The notes: a model not told the origin generated them from the letters alone. A DNA stretch of 64,000 nt from Paludisphaera soli (GCF_011064595.1 NZ_JAALJI010000011.1:124001-188000); one strand, 5' to 3'; shown: positions 35,581 to 45,734, counted from the stretch's first letter. A program made the numbers and translations.

Positions 35581-36830
35581 GGCCGGGCCTCCGCGCGCTC
35601 GACGACGAACCGGAAGGGCCGGGGGGCGACGAGGGTGTGCTGGAGGGCCTCGAACCGGGCGCTGATCTCGCGGGCCTGCTCGTCGACGGCGGGGAGCGCG
35701 GGCGAGTCGGGGAGGTGGTGGGCCAGCTCCTGCCTCCCCTGGAAGAGCCGGTTGCGGGCCTGGGTCAGGTCGGCGAGCGCCCAGGCGGCGGCCTCCCACG
35801 GCCCGCCGGGCTCCCAGCCGTTCGCCGTGGCCGAGGCCAGGTTCACCCCCTCGGCCAGCCGTTCCGCCGGCCAGGTCCCCAGCGCCCGGCCGTCGACCCG
35901 GATCGCGTAGTCCCCCTTGGGCAGGTTTCGGATGGTGAGCATGTACCGATTCAACTCGTCGGAGACCGGGATGAAGCGATAGCGGAGGGCGCCGAAGAGG
36001 CCGAGATTCAGCGGCAGCCCGGCGTCGAGCCGGTCGAACTCCAGCTTCGAGGCGTCGCCGGCCAGGTTCGCCACGGTGCAGCCGACGGCCTCGGCGACGG
36101 GGCCCGCGGCGTCGAGATCGATCGCGACCGAGGAGACGTCGGCCGGGGCGTCGAGCCCCTTGAGGATCGCGAAGGCCATGGCGAGCTGGCCGTCGTCGTT
36201 GAGGTGGACCCCGTCGCCGACGTGGAGCGTGTGCTTGTGGGTCGGGTCGGAGGCGTTCGCCTCGGCCATCCGCCGCTGGACCTGACGCATGGATCGCTGG
36301 ACGTCGATGGAATGCTCGCCCAGGGATCGGGCGAGGGCCATCCCCTCGTCGCACATCGTCTGGAGATACCCGCGCTCGGCGGTCTCGGGGTCCTCGGCGG
36401 TGGCGGCGGCCGAGCAGACGTAGACGCGGGCGCCGGCGGCCTTGCCCCTCTCGACGAGGCCGCGGATCCCATCCAGGTAGGCTTGCTTGTGCGCGTCGTC
36501 GGCCTTCGTCCCCCAGCCGATGTCGTTGACGCCGTAGGCGACGATCAGGACGGTCGGCCGCAGGGAGAGCACGTCGCGGTCCATCCGCGCGAGGCCGCCG
36601 GCGGCCGTGTCGCCCCCCCAGCCGGCGTTGTGGAAGTGGACCTTGCGGTCGGGGAACCGCAGGAGCGTGTAGTCCTCGATGTACCGCCCGTAGGTCCGCG
36701 CGGCGGTGATGCTGTCGCCCAGGAAGACCACCGTGTCGCCGTCGCGGAGCGCGAAGTCGGCGGCCGTGGCCGCGACGGGGGCGAGGGTCAGGAGGGCCGC
36801 CGCGAGGATCGTCCGCCAGGGTCGAATCAT
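35577..36830 (-). CDS. Secreted SGNH/GDSL hydrolase
   Basis: A 417-residue protein with a signal peptide (TILAAALLTLAPVAATAA) and an SGNH esterase domain: DTVVFLGDSITAARTYG with S40 as nucleophile, the Gly block NAGWGGDTAAGG, the Asn block VAYGVNDIGWG, and the catalytic Asp/His in GDGVHLNDDGQ. The ~170-residue C-terminal part (from about residue 245) is a separate region of unknown fold, seen in planctomycete relatives. It probably removes acyl groups from polysaccharides outside the cell, consistent with the glycan genes next door on the other strand. The ATG at 36830 has GGAG upstream. Confidence 0.85.
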   Translation of the reverse strand: MIRPWRTILAAALLTLAPVAATAADFALRDGDTVVFLGDSITAARTYGRYIEDYTLLRFPDRKVHFHNAGWGGDTAAGGLARMDRDVLSLRPTVLIVAYGVNDIGWGTKADDAHKQAYLDGIRGLVERGKAAGARVYVCSAAATAEDPETAERGYLQTMCDEGMALARSLGEHSIDVQRSMRQVQRRMAEANASDPTHKHTLHVGDGVHLNDDGQLAMAFAILKGLDAPADVSSVAIDLDAAGPVAEAVGCTVANLAGDASKLEFDRLDAGLPLNLGLFGALRYRFIPVSDELNRYMLTIRNLPKGDYAIRVDGRALGTWPAERLAEGVNLASATANGWEPGGPWEAAAWALADLTQARNRLFQGRQELAHHLPDSPALPAVDEQAREISARFEALQHTLVAPRPFRFVVERAEARP

Positions 36831-36951
36831 GCCGTGCTCCGTCCGATTTTTCCGGCCCGCTCGGGCGTCGACGCCTTCCGCTCGGGCGTCGACCGGTCTA
36901 TCCTCGGTGGGTGCGAGACGCCCCGACGCCCCTCCCGAGGAGCTGGATTTC

Positions 36952-39192
36952 ATGCTTGCCACGATGGTCCTGGCCGGACTGCTGGCCGCCGCGCCGACGG
37001 CGCCGGACGAGCCCCGCCCCGACGTCCCGATCGCCGACTTCGAGGGCCCGGAATACGGGGCCTGGAAGGCGACCGGCGAGGCCTTCGGCGACGCCCCGGC
37101 CCGGGGGACCCTCCCCGGCCAGATGACCGTTGAAGGATACCGGGGCCAGGGCCTGGTGAACAGCTTCCACGGCGGCGACGACGCGACCGGCGAGCTGACC
37201 AGCCCGCCCTTCCGCATCGAGCGCACGCACCTGAACTTCCTGATCGGCGGCGGCGGCTGGATCGGCGAGACCTGCCTCGACCTGCTCGTCGACGGCAAGG
37301 TCGTCCGCTCGGCGATCGGCCCCAACCGCGAGCCCGGCGGCTCCGAGAAGCTCCGCTGGGACGCCTGGGACGTGAAGGACCTGCAAGGCCGCGAGGCGAC
37401 GCTCCGCGTCGTCGACCGCCGCAAAGGGGGGTGGGGTCACATCAACGTCGACCACATCGTCCAGACCGACGAGCCCAAGGCCCCCGCCCACGCCTCGCGG
37501 TCGATCGCGCTCACGCATCAATATCTGACCATCCCCGTCAAGACCGGGGCCCCCAAGGTCCGGGCCAAGATCCTCGACGAGTCGGGGTCGATTCTCCGCG
37601 AGTTCGACGTCGAGCTGGCCCCCGCCAGGGAGAAGCCCGACTTCCTCGCCGCCAGCGACCTGGAGGCCCACAAGGGGAAGACCCTGACCGTCCGAGTCGA
37701 CGAGCTGGAGGACGCCAAGATCCTCGAAGGGATCGGCCAGGACGCCCGGGGGCTCGACCGGCCCGGCCTGTATGGGGAGCCGCACCGGCCGCAGCTCCAC
37801 TTCACCTCGCGGGTGGGGTGGCTGAACGACCCCAACGGGCTCGTCTGGCAGGACGGCGAATATCACCTGTTCTACCAGCACAACCCCTTCGGCTGGGGCT
37901 GGGGGAACATGCACTGGGGCCACGCGGTCAGCCCGGACCTCGTCACCTGGACCGAGCTTCCCATCGCGATCTACCCGCACCAGTACGGCGACTGGGCCTT
38001 CTCCGGCAGCGCCCTGGTGGACCATCAGAACACGTCCGGCTTCCAGAAGGGGGACCGGCCGCCGCTGGTCGCCGCCTACACCAGCACTGGCCGGGGCGAG
38101 TGCATCGTCTACAGCAACGACCGGGGCCGGACCTGGACGGAGTTCGAGGGGAACCCCGTCGTCAAGCACGAGGGCCGCGACCCCCGGATCCTCTGGTACG
38201 CCCCCGGCAAGCACTGGGTCATGGTGGTGTACGATGAGGACGCGAAGGCCAAGCGCGAGAGCCTGGACTTCTACACCTCGCCCGACCTCAAGGCCTGGAC
38301 CTTCGCCAGCCGGCTCGACGGCTTCTTCGAGTGCCCCGACCTGTTCGAGCTGGCCGTCGACGGCGACCTCAACAAGAGCCTCTGGGTCGTCTACGGGGCC
38401 GACGCCCAGTACAAGCTCGGCACGTTCGACGGCAAGACCTTCACCCCCACGTCGGGCCCGGACAAGCTGGCCTTCCGCCACGGCAACTTCTACGCCGCCC
38501 AGACGTTCAGCGACGAGCCGAAGGGGCGACGCATCCAGATCGGCTGGGCGCGGGAGGTGACGTTCCCCGGCTCCCCGTTCAACCAGCAGATGGCCCTGCC
38601 GGCCGAGCTGACGCTGCGGTCGACGAAGGACGGGCCGAGGATCATCGCCGAGCCGGTCGCCGAGCTGAAGGCGCTGCGGGCCGACTCCTGCGAGTTCTCC
38701 CGGATGACGCTGGAGCCCGGCGCGGACAACCCGTTGAGTCGGAGGAGTCACAGCCTCCTAGCCTTCTCTCCGCTGGCCCGACTGCAGATCCCGATCCAGA
38801 GCAAGTCGGTGAACGACCTCGGCAGGGCCGAGAAATACGACGGCCACTCGTGCGAGATCGAGCTGTCGTTCCGCCCGGGGGCGGCGAAATTCCTGGAGCT
38901 GGACCTGCTCGGCACGCCCCTGGTCTACGACGTCGAGCGTCAGGACGTCGTCTGCAAGCAGGTGCGGACGTTCGTCCCCCAGGTCGACGGCGTGGTGGAC
39001 CTGCATGTTTTCGTAGACCGGGGCTCGATCGAGGTCTTCGCCGGCGGGGGCCGGACGGCGATCTCGGTCGCCGCGACTCAGGGCGAGACGGATCACGAGT
39101 TGGGCCTCGCGGCGAAGGGGGGGGCGGTCCGGCTGGAGAAGCTGGTCGTCCACCGGCTGCGGTCGGCCTGGGAGACCCGGGACGCGCGCTGA
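36952..39192 (+). CDS. GH32 family fructanase-like glycoside hydrolase with N-terminal beta-sandwich
   Basis: A 746-residue exported enzyme. The signal peptide is short (LATMVLAGLLAAAPT). Residues ~25-270 form an extra domain (TSPPFRIERTHLNFLIGGGGW) often found before the catalytic part in levanase/inulinase-type enzymes. The GH32 five-bladed propeller starts near residue 280, with nucleophile D293 in GWLNDPNG, the transition-state stabiliser D410 in GRDP and the acid/base E460 in ECPD. The C-terminal sandwich ends in FVDRGSIEVFAGGG. It would hydrolyse fructans or sucrose-type bonds. It is divergent from the SGNH gene across 121 bases. Confidence 0.92.
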   Translation: MLATMVLAGLLAAAPTAPDEPRPDVPIADFEGPEYGAWKATGEAFGDAPARGTLPGQMTVEGYRGQGLVNSFHGGDDATGELTSPPFRIERTHLNFLIGGGGWIGETCLDLLVDGKVVRSAIGPNREPGGSEKLRWDAWDVKDLQGREATLRVVDRRKGGWGHINVDHIVQTDEPKAPAHASRSIALTHQYLTIPVKTGAPKVRAKILDESGSILREFDVELAPAREKPDFLAASDLEAHKGKTLTVRVDELEDAKILEGIGQDARGLDRPGLYGEPHRPQLHFTSRVGWLNDPNGLVWQDGEYHLFYQHNPFGWGWGNMHWGHAVSPDLVTWTELPIAIYPHQYGDWAFSGSALVDHQNTSGFQKGDRPPLVAAYTSTGRGECIVYSNDRGRTWTEFEGNPVVKHEGRDPRILWYAPGKHWVMVVYDEDAKAKRESLDFYTSPDLKAWTFASRLDGFFECPDLFELAVDGDLNKSLWVVYGADAQYKLGTFDGKTFTPTSGPDKLAFRHGNFYAAQTFSDEPKGRRIQIGWAREVTFPGSPFNQQMALPAELTLRSTKDGPRIIAEPVAELKALRADSCEFSRMTLEPGADNPLSRRSHSLLAFSPLARLQIPIQSKSVNDLGRAEKYDGHSCEIELSFRPGAAKFLELDLLGTPLVYDVERQDVVCKQVRTFVPQVDGVVDLHVFVDRGSIEVFAGGGRTAISVAATQGETDHELGLAAKGGAVRLEKLVVHRLRSAWETRDAR

Positions 39193-39294
39193 TCGCCGGG
39201 GCCGGGCCTCTGGCAGCGGGGGCCTCGGCGTGGGAGAATCCTGGACCGGGGGCGAACCCGTCGCCCTCGCGTCGAATCGCTGGAAGGAATGTCG

Positions 39295-40566
39295 ATGACC
39301 TCTCCGAACAAGAACGTGGACCAGGCTTTCGCCCTGGCGAAGGAACGCTACGCCGAGCTGGGGGTCGACGTCGAGAAGGCCCTGGAGCGGCTGGCGACGA
39401 TCCCGATCTCGCTGCACTGCTGGCAGGGCGACGACGTCGGCGGCTTCGAGAACGCCGGCGAAGGGCTGGGCGCCGGCCTGGCCGTCACCGGCAACTATCC
39501 CGGCAAGGCTCGCACGGCGGATGAGCTGCGCAAGGACCTCGACGAGGCCCTGTCGCTGATCCCCGGCACCCACCGGCTGAACCTGCACGCCAGCTACGCC
39601 GAGACCGGCGGCAAGAAGGTCGACCGCGACGCCCTGGAGCCGGCCCACTTCCAGAACTGGATCGAGTGGGCCAGGGCGAAGGGGATGGGGATGGACTTCA
39701 ACCCCACCTACTTCTCGCACCCCAAGGCGGCCGAGGGTTGGACGCTGGCCCACCCTGACAAGGCCATCCGCCAGTTCTGGATCGACCACGGCATCGCCTG
39801 CCGGAAGATCGGCGCGGCGATGGGGGAGGCGCTGGGGACCCCCTGCGTCACCAACGTCTGGATCCCGGACGGCATGAAGGACCAGACCGTCGACCGCAAG
39901 GGGCCCCGCGAGCGGCTCCTGAACGCGCTCGACGCCATGTTCGCCGAGGCCCTCGACCCGAGGCTCAACCGCGACGCCGTCGAGGGCAAGCTGTTCGGCA
40001 TCGGCTCGGAGACCTACGTCGTCGGCATGCACGAGTTCTACCTCGGCTACGCCGTGAGCCGGAAGAAGATCTTCACCATCGACTCGGGCCACTTCCACCC
40101 GACCGAGGTCGTCGCCGACAAGCTCTCGTCGGCCCTGACCTACGTCGACGAAGTGCTCATGCACGTCAGCCGGGGCGTGCGGTGGGACAGCGACCACGTC
40201 GTCCTCCTGACCGACGACATCGAGCTGATCGCCCAGGAGCTGGTGCGCGGGGAGTACCTGGACCGCGTCCACATCGGCCTGGACTTCTTCGACGCCAGCA
40301 TCAACCGCGTGGCCGCCTGGGTGATCGGCACCCGCTCCATGATCAAGGCGCTTTTGCTCGCCCTGCTGGAGCCGATCGACGCCCTCCGGAAGCACGAGGC
40401 CGACGGCGACTACACGTCCCGCCTGGCGATCCTCGAGGAACTCAAGACCATGCCCTTCGGCGCGGTGTGGGATCACTACCTCCAGACCAAGGACATCCCC
40501 GTCGGCCGCGCCTGGGTCGACGAGGTCAAGCGCTACGAGGCCGACGTGCTGAGCAAGCGGGGGTGA
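39295..40566 (+). CDS. rhaA: L-rhamnose isomerase
   Basis: A 423-residue enzyme converting L-rhamnose to L-rhamnulose. Diagnostic motifs are [14 protein letters not shown] near residue 40, the metal-site segments [10 protein letters not shown] (263-271) and [10 protein letters not shown] (326-335), and NLHASYAE. Of two ATGs, the one at 39295 is chosen because GGAAGGA lies six bases upstream, whereas it abuts the one at 39289. Rhamnulokinase and rhamnulose-phosphate aldolase are absent from the window. It belongs with the symporter and rhamnosidase genes downstream, separated by a 490-base repeat-filled gap. Confidence 0.93.
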   Translation: MTSPNKNVDQAFALAKERYAELGVDVEKALERLATIPISLHCWQGDDVGGFENAGEGLGAGLAVTGNYPGKARTADELRKDLDEALSLIPGTHRLNLHASYAETGGKKVDRDALEPAHFQNWIEWARAKGMGMDFNPTYFSHPKAAEGWTLAHPDKAIRQFWIDHGIACRKIGAAMGEALGTPCVTNVWIPDGMKDQTVDRKGPRERLLNALDAMFAEALDPRLNRDAVEGKLFGIGSETYVVGMHEFYLGYAVSRKKIFTIDSGHFHPTEVVADKLSSALTYVDEVLMHVSRGVRWDSDHVVLLTDDIELIAQELVRGEYLDRVHIGLDFFDASINRVAAWVIGTRSMIKALLLALLEPIDALRKHEADGDYTSRLAILEELKTMPFGAVWDHYLQTKDIPVGRAWVDEVKRYEADVLSKRG

Positions 40567-40588
40567 TCGGAAGCTCCTGAATTCAACG

Positions 40589-40956
40589 TCCTTCCCCCCC
40601 GGCGGGAGAAGGTGCCCCGCAGGGGCGGATGAGGGGGAAGACGAGCAAGGAAACCTGAGGAGAATCAGCCGGGCCGGCCGCCGCAATCGTCCTTCTCCCC
40701 TCGTGGGAGAAGGTGGCCGAAGGCCGGATGAGGGGGATCATCAAGGTGGACGGCGCGAGGGAGCGAGGGCTTGCCGGCCCGCCTGAATCTCCGTGCGGTG
40801 CTCGTGCTGGTCTTCCCCATCATCCGGCCCTCCGGGCCACCTTCCCCCGCCAGGGGGGAAGGGAAGATTCGGAAGCCGTCGGTCTCTCGCCTCGTCCGCC
40901 TTGATGGTCCCCCTCATCGACCGCTTCGCGGTCCTTCCCCCACCAGGGGGGAAGGC
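40589..40956. repeat. Dispersed two-palindrome element, locus 7 (four copies)
   Basis: Copies at about 40589-40638 (plus), 40690-40736 (plus), 40812-40863 (minus) and 40907-40956 (minus), forming a nested inverted arrangement. The second copy is the TTCTCCCCTCGTGGGAGAAGG variant also seen at 26648. They fill the gap between the isomerase and symporter genes and could separate their expression. I see no gene in 40567-41054. Confidence 0.85.
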
Positions 40957-41054
40957 ATGACTCCGACGACCTCTTCGCTCACCCCGGCCTCGCCTGATAT
41001 TTGCTATCCTGGATCGATCCCAACCAACCCTCCCAAGGCCATCCAGAACCTCTC

Positions 41055-42299
41055 ATGACTTCCAACCCGTTCCTCGGCCTCGTCTACCACTGGCTGGGCG
41101 GCCTGGCCTCCGGCAGCTTCTACGTCCCGTATCGGTTCGTCCGCAAGTGGTCGTGGGAGACCTACTGGCTGACCGGCGGCGTCTTCAGTTGGCTCATCGC
41201 CCCGTGGGCCTTCGGGCTGGGGATGACGAACGACCTCCCGGCGGTGATCTCCGAGACGCCGCCGGACACGCTGTTCAAGGTCTACTTGTTCGGCGTGCTC
41301 TGGGGCATGGGGGGGCTGACGTTCGGCCTGACCATGCGCTACCTGGGGATGTCGCTGGGCATGGCCGTGGCGCTCGGGTACACGGCGGCCTTCGGGACGA
41401 TGGTCCCGCCGATCGTGAAGGGGGAGCTGTTCACGAAGATCCTGCCGACCCGCTCGGGCCAGGTCGTCCTGTTCGGCGTCCTCGTCTGCCTGGGCGGGAT
41501 CGCCGTGGCGGGCCTGGCCGGGATGTCGAAGGAGAAGGAGATGTCCGACGAGGCCAAGAAGGCCTCGATCCAGGAGTTCGACTTCAAGAAGGGGCTGCTC
41601 GTCGCCACCTTCTCGGGCGTGATGAGCGCCTGCTTCGCCTTCGGCCTGGACGCCAGCGGGCCGATCAAGGAGCTGACGAAGGTCCACGGCACCGACGACC
41701 TCTGGAGCGGCCTGCCGTCGCTGGTGGTCATCCTGGCCGGCGGCTTCACCACCAACTTCCTCTGGTGCGTCTTCCTGCACTGGAAGAACGGCTCGGCGTA
41801 TCAGTACCTCAGCCCGGTCGTCCGGGCCGGCGACGAGCTGTCGCGCGACCGGACCGAGGTCCTGGAGACCCCGACCGACGCCCCCGGCGAGGAGGCCGCG
41901 CTGCAGGCGCCGGGCCTCGGCGCGACGGCGGCCGAGGCGGCCTCGGCCCGCGTCCCGCTCTTCTGGAACTACCTCTTCAGCGCCCTGGCCGGCGTGACCT
42001 GGTACTTCCAGTTCTTCTTCTACACGATGGGCGAGACCAAGATGGGGGAGGACTACAAGTTCTCCAGCTGGACCCTCCACATGGCCAGCATCATGATCTT
42101 CAGCACCCTCTGGGGGATCGCCCTGAAGGAATGGACCGGCACGAGCGCGCGGACCAAGCGGCTCGTCGCTCTCACCCTCGCCGTGCTGATCGCCTCCACC
42201 GTGATCATCGGCTACGGCAACTCCCTGGCGGAGAAGCCCGCGCCGGCGGCCGAAAGCCCCGCCGCGGCCGGCCCCGCCCCGGTCGTGGACGTGAAGTGA
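41055..42299 (+). CDS. rhaT: L-rhamnose/proton symporter (RhaT family)
   Basis: A 414-residue inner-membrane transporter with about ten hydrophobic helices and the RhaT signature start (LGLVYHWLGGLASGSFYVPYRFVRKWSWETYWL, which closely resembles the E. coli RhaT N-terminus). The loop near residues 155-180 is long and charged, and another of ~50 residues (RAGDELSRDRTEVLETP onward) precedes the last helices. It brings L-rhamnose into the cell with a proton. The C-terminal tail is Ala/Pro-rich. It lies 67 bases upstream of the rhamnosidase gene. Confidence 0.9.
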   Translation: MTSNPFLGLVYHWLGGLASGSFYVPYRFVRKWSWETYWLTGGVFSWLIAPWAFGLGMTNDLPAVISETPPDTLFKVYLFGVLWGMGGLTFGLTMRYLGMSLGMAVALGYTAAFGTMVPPIVKGELFTKILPTRSGQVVLFGVLVCLGGIAVAGLAGMSKEKEMSDEAKKASIQEFDFKKGLLVATFSGVMSACFAFGLDASGPIKELTKVHGTDDLWSGLPSLVVILAGGFTTNFLWCVFLHWKNGSAYQYLSPVVRAGDELSRDRTEVLETPTDAPGEEAALQAPGLGATAAEAASARVPLFWNYLFSALAGVTWYFQFFFYTMGETKMGEDYKFSSWTLHMASIMIFSTLWGIALKEWTGTSARTKRLVALTLAVLIASTVIIGYGNSLAEKPAPAAESPAAAGPAPVVDVK

Positions 42300-42366
42300 G
42301 ATCCCGTCGCCGACCTCCCTCTCCCAGGAACGTCCTCGCATTCGTTGGAATAAAGGAATCCGCATC

Positions 42367-45300
42367 ATGACGAGTCCAAGGCTCGTAAAAGCCCTCCTGG
42401 CCGCGGCCCTGGCGTGCGTCGCCACGGCGAAGGCCCGGGCGCAGCAGGTACCCGCGCAGGGGGACGTGCTCGGCCTCTCGCCGGCGTACCTGCGCGTCGA
42501 CGCCAAGGTCGACCCGCGGGGGATCGACTCGGCGCACCCCCGCCTGAGCTGGCTGCTCGCGTCCTCCCGGCGCGGGGAGGCCCAGTCGGCGTATCAGATC
42601 ATGGTCGCCAGCGACGAGGCCAAGCTCGCCGCCGATGAGGGGGACCTCTGGGACAGCGGCAAGGTCGCCAGCGACGAGACCACCGGCGTCCCCTACGCCG
42701 GCGCCCCGCTCAAGAGCGGGATGCGCTGCGTGTGGAAGGTCCGCGTGTGGGACAAGGCCGACGCGGCCTCCGGCTGGAGCGCCCCGGCGTCCTGGTCGAT
42801 GGGCCTGCTGGAGCCGGGCGACTGGAAGGCCGAGTGGATCGGCTACGACAAGGCTCGCGACGAGTCCGCCGCCACCGCCCCGGCCGACTTCGGCGCCGGA
42901 GCCTGGATCTGGCACGCCGCCGACGAGGGGGCCGACAAGCCCAAGGGCCACCGCCTGTTCGTCGCCGAGTTCGACGTCCCGGCCGACTCGCCGATCGAGG
43001 AGGCGACCCTCCTCTCCGTCGCCGACGACTCGCACAAGTACACCCTCAACGGCGAGCTGGCCGCCTCCGGGACCAGCTTCAAGGTCCCCGTCCTGACCGA
43101 CGCCCTCCGGTTCGTGAAGCCGGGCCGGAACACCGTCCGGGCCGAGGTCGAGAACGGCGCGCCCAGCCCCGCCGGCCTGCTCGCCCGCCTGACCGTCAAG
43201 CTCAAGGACGGCCGGGTCGTCGAGAAGGTCACCGACGCCTCGTGGAAGACGATCGCCGACCCCGGCGCGAACTGGCACAACCGCGAGATCGACCTGGCCG
43301 GCCTCCCCGCCGCCGCCGCGGTCGCCGCCTACGGCGACGGCCCCTGGGGCAAGCTCACGGTCGCCAAGCTGGTCCTCCCCAAGCCGGCCTTCCTGCGCAA
43401 GGAGTTCCAGGTCGCGAAGCCCGTCAAGCGGGCGGTCCTCTACACCACGGCCCTGGGCATCCACGACGTCCACGTCAACGGCGCCCGCGTGGCCGAGGAC
43501 GCGTTCAACCCCGGCTGGACCGACTACACCAAGCGGGTCTACTACCGGACGTACGACGTCACCCCGATGGTCCGCCCCGGCGCCAACGCCCTGGGGGCGA
43601 TCCTGGCCGACGGCTGGTACAGCGGCTACGTCGGCTTCGGCAAGCTCCGCGACCACTACGGCAAGAAGAACCGGCTCAAGGCCCAGCTCGTCGTCGACTA
43701 CACCGACGGCTCGACCGACGTGGTCGCCACCGGCGGCGACTGGAAGGCGGCCGTCGGCCCGATCCTCGAGGCCGACTTCCTCATGGGCGAGACCCACGAC
43801 GCCCGCCTGGAGAAGGCCGGCTGGGACCTCGCCGGCTATGACGCCTCGGGCTGGGACGCGGTCGACTCGGGCGCCGAGATGGACCCCAAGGTCCAGGCCC
43901 ACCCCGGCCCGCCGGTCCTCCCCTTCGCCGAGCTGCGCGCGAAGACCGTCAGCGAGGTGAAGCCGGGCGTCTACGTGCTCGACTACGGCCGGAACTTCGC
44001 CGGCGTCCCCCGGCTGCGGCTCCGGGGGACCACTCCCGGCCAGACGATCACCCTGAGGTTCGCCGAGCGGCTCAACCCCGACGGCACCATGTACGTGACG
44101 AACCTCCGCGAGGCCCGCTGCGTCGACACTTACGTCTGCAAGGGGGCCGCCGAGGAGGTCTGGACCCCCCGGTTCACCTTCCACGGCTACCAGTACGCGG
44201 AGGTCTCGGGCCTGACGGCGCCGCCGGACTCCGAGACGGTCGTCGGCGTCGCCCTCTCCAGCGCCACGCCGGTCGCGGGCCGGTTCGAGTCGTCCGACCC
44301 GATGCTCAACCAGCTCTACAGCAACATCGTCTGGACCCAGCGCGCCAACTTCATCGACATCCCCACCGACTGCCCCCAGCGCGACGAGCGGCTGGGCTGG
44401 ACCGGCGACGCGCAGGTCTACATCAAGACGGCCACGCTCAACGCCGACGTCCAGGCCTTCTTCGACAAGTGGCTCGTCGACCTGACCGACGGCCAGCGCG
44501 CCGACGGCCAGTTCCCGATGGTCGCGCCGGTGAAGGTCGCCGGCGACGACGGCGGCCCCGCCTGGGCCGAGGCCGGCGTCGTCTGCCCCTGGACCATCTA
44601 CGAGGTCTACAACGACAAGCCGCTGCTGGAGCGGCAGTACCCCTCGATGGTCAAGTACGTCGAATTCCTGATCGCCCGCAGCACGCCCGACCTGCTGCCG
44701 CCGGAGAAGTACCACTGCTTCGGCGACTGGCTGAGCATCGGGGCCGACACGCCCAAGGACGTGATCTACACGGCCTACTTCGCCCTGGCCGCCCGGCTGA
44801 CGTCGAAGGCCGCCGAGGTCCTCGGCAAGCCCGAGGACGCCCGCAAGTACGCCGAGGTGTACGAGAAGGTCAAGGCGTCGTTCAACAAGGCGTTCGTCGC
44901 CGAGGACGGCCGGATCAAGGGGGACACCCAGGCCTGCTACGTCCTGGCGATCGCCAACGACCTGGTCGACGGCGAGAAGGCGAAGCTGGCCGCCCAGCAC
45001 CTGGTCGAGGCCATCGAGGCCAAGAACTGGCACCTCTCCACCGGGTTCATCGGCACCAAGGACCTGATGCTGGTCCTCTCCAAGATCGGCCGCCGGGACG
45101 TGGCGTACCGGCTCCTGTTCAACGACACGTTCCCCTCGTGGGGCTTCTCGATCAAGCACGGCGCCACCAGCATCTGGGAGCGCTGGGACGGGTGGACCCC
45201 GGAGAAGGGCTTCCAGGACCCGGGCATGAACTCGTTCGCCCACTACTCGTTCGGCGCGGTCTACGGCTGGATGGTGGAGAACATCGGCGGCATCCACAAC

Positions 45301-45621
45301 GACGGGTCGGCCTACAAGCGGATCACGATCGCCCCCGAGCCGACCGACCGCCTGACCTTCGCGACGACCTCTTACCGGGGCATCCGGGGCGAGGTCGCCG
45401 TCACCTGGACGCGCGGGCCCGGCGTCGTCACGATGGACGTCACGATCCCCGCCAACACGACGGCCCGGGTCGTCATCCCCGCGGCCGACCCCGCCGCCGT
45501 CGCCGAGAGCGGCGTGGCGCTCGCCCAGGCGCCCGGCGTGACGAAGGCGGGCGTCGAGGACGGCCGGGTCGTCGCCGAGGTCGGCTCCGGCCGCTACGTC
45601 TTCACCTTCGCGGCCCCCTGA
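42367..45621 (+). CDS. Secreted GH78 alpha-L-rhamnosidase
   Basis: A 1084-residue exported enzyme that releases terminal L-rhamnose from glycosides or polysaccharides. Signal peptide LLAAALACVATAKARA; a fibronectin-like N-terminal domain (PRLSWLLASSRRGEAQSAYQI); jelly-roll domains with TTALGIHDVHVNG and YYRTYDV; and the (alpha/alpha)6 barrel, containing TDCPQRDERLGWTGDAQ at 667-682 with D668 and E674 as likely catalytic residues and SIWERWDGWTPEKGF further on. The C-terminus is a beta-sandwich. AAAGGA lies upstream of the start. A stem-loop with a short T tract follows the stop. Confidence 0.93.
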   Translation: MTSPRLVKALLAAALACVATAKARAQQVPAQGDVLGLSPAYLRVDAKVDPRGIDSAHPRLSWLLASSRRGEAQSAYQIMVASDEAKLAADEGDLWDSGKVASDETTGVPYAGAPLKSGMRCVWKVRVWDKADAASGWSAPASWSMGLLEPGDWKAEWIGYDKARDESAATAPADFGAGAWIWHAADEGADKPKGHRLFVAEFDVPADSPIEEATLLSVADDSHKYTLNGELAASGTSFKVPVLTDALRFVKPGRNTVRAEVENGAPSPAGLLARLTVKLKDGRVVEKVTDASWKTIADPGANWHNREIDLAGLPAAAAVAAYGDGPWGKLTVAKLVLPKPAFLRKEFQVAKPVKRAVLYTTALGIHDVHVNGARVAEDAFNPGWTDYTKRVYYRTYDVTPMVRPGANALGAILADGWYSGYVGFGKLRDHYGKKNRLKAQLVVDYTDGSTDVVATGGDWKAAVGPILEADFLMGETHDARLEKAGWDLAGYDASGWDAVDSGAEMDPKVQAHPGPPVLPFAELRAKTVSEVKPGVYVLDYGRNFAGVPRLRLRGTTPGQTITLRFAERLNPDGTMYVTNLREARCVDTYVCKGAAEEVWTPRFTFHGYQYAEVSGLTAPPDSETVVGVALSSATPVAGRFESSDPMLNQLYSNIVWTQRANFIDIPTDCPQRDERLGWTGDAQVYIKTATLNADVQAFFDKWLVDLTDGQRADGQFPMVAPVKVAGDDGGPAWAEAGVVCPWTIYEVYNDKPLLERQYPSMVKYVEFLIARSTPDLLPPEKYHCFGDWLSIGADTPKDVIYTAYFALAARLTSKAAEVLGKPEDARKYAEVYEKVKASFNKAFVAEDGRIKGDTQACYVLAIANDLVDGEKAKLAAQHLVEAIEAKNWHLSTGFIGTKDLMLVLSKIGRRDVAYRLLFNDTFPSWGFSIKHGATSIWERWDGWTPEKGFQDPGMNSFAHYSFGAVYGWMVENIGGIHNDGSAYKRITIAPEPTDRLTFATTSYRGIRGEVAVTWTRGPGVVTMDVTIPANTTARVVIPAADPAAVAESGVALAQAPGVTKAGVEDGRVVAEVGSGRYVFTFAAP

Positions 45622-45636
45622 GCCCACATCGGCGAG

Positions 45637-45669
45637 AGGGCCCGGCCCGCCCCCGGCGCCGGGCCCTTT
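45637..45669 (+). terminator. Probable intrinsic terminator after the rhamnosidase gene
   Basis: A perfect 10-base stem (AGGGCCCGGC paired with GCCGGGCCCT) around an 11-base loop, starting 16 bases after the stop and ending in TTT. The T tract is short, so termination may be partial. Confidence 0.55.
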
Positions 45670-45734
45670 CGCCGCGACGAACCCCCCGCCTCTCCAGAAC
45701 CCACCCCGATCCGACCCCCTGAGGAATCGACCTG

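Noticed and set aside
42205-45627. A minus-strand frame of about 1100 codons opposite the GH78 gene
   Set aside because: Composition-driven shadow; the plus strand has clear GH78 motifs.
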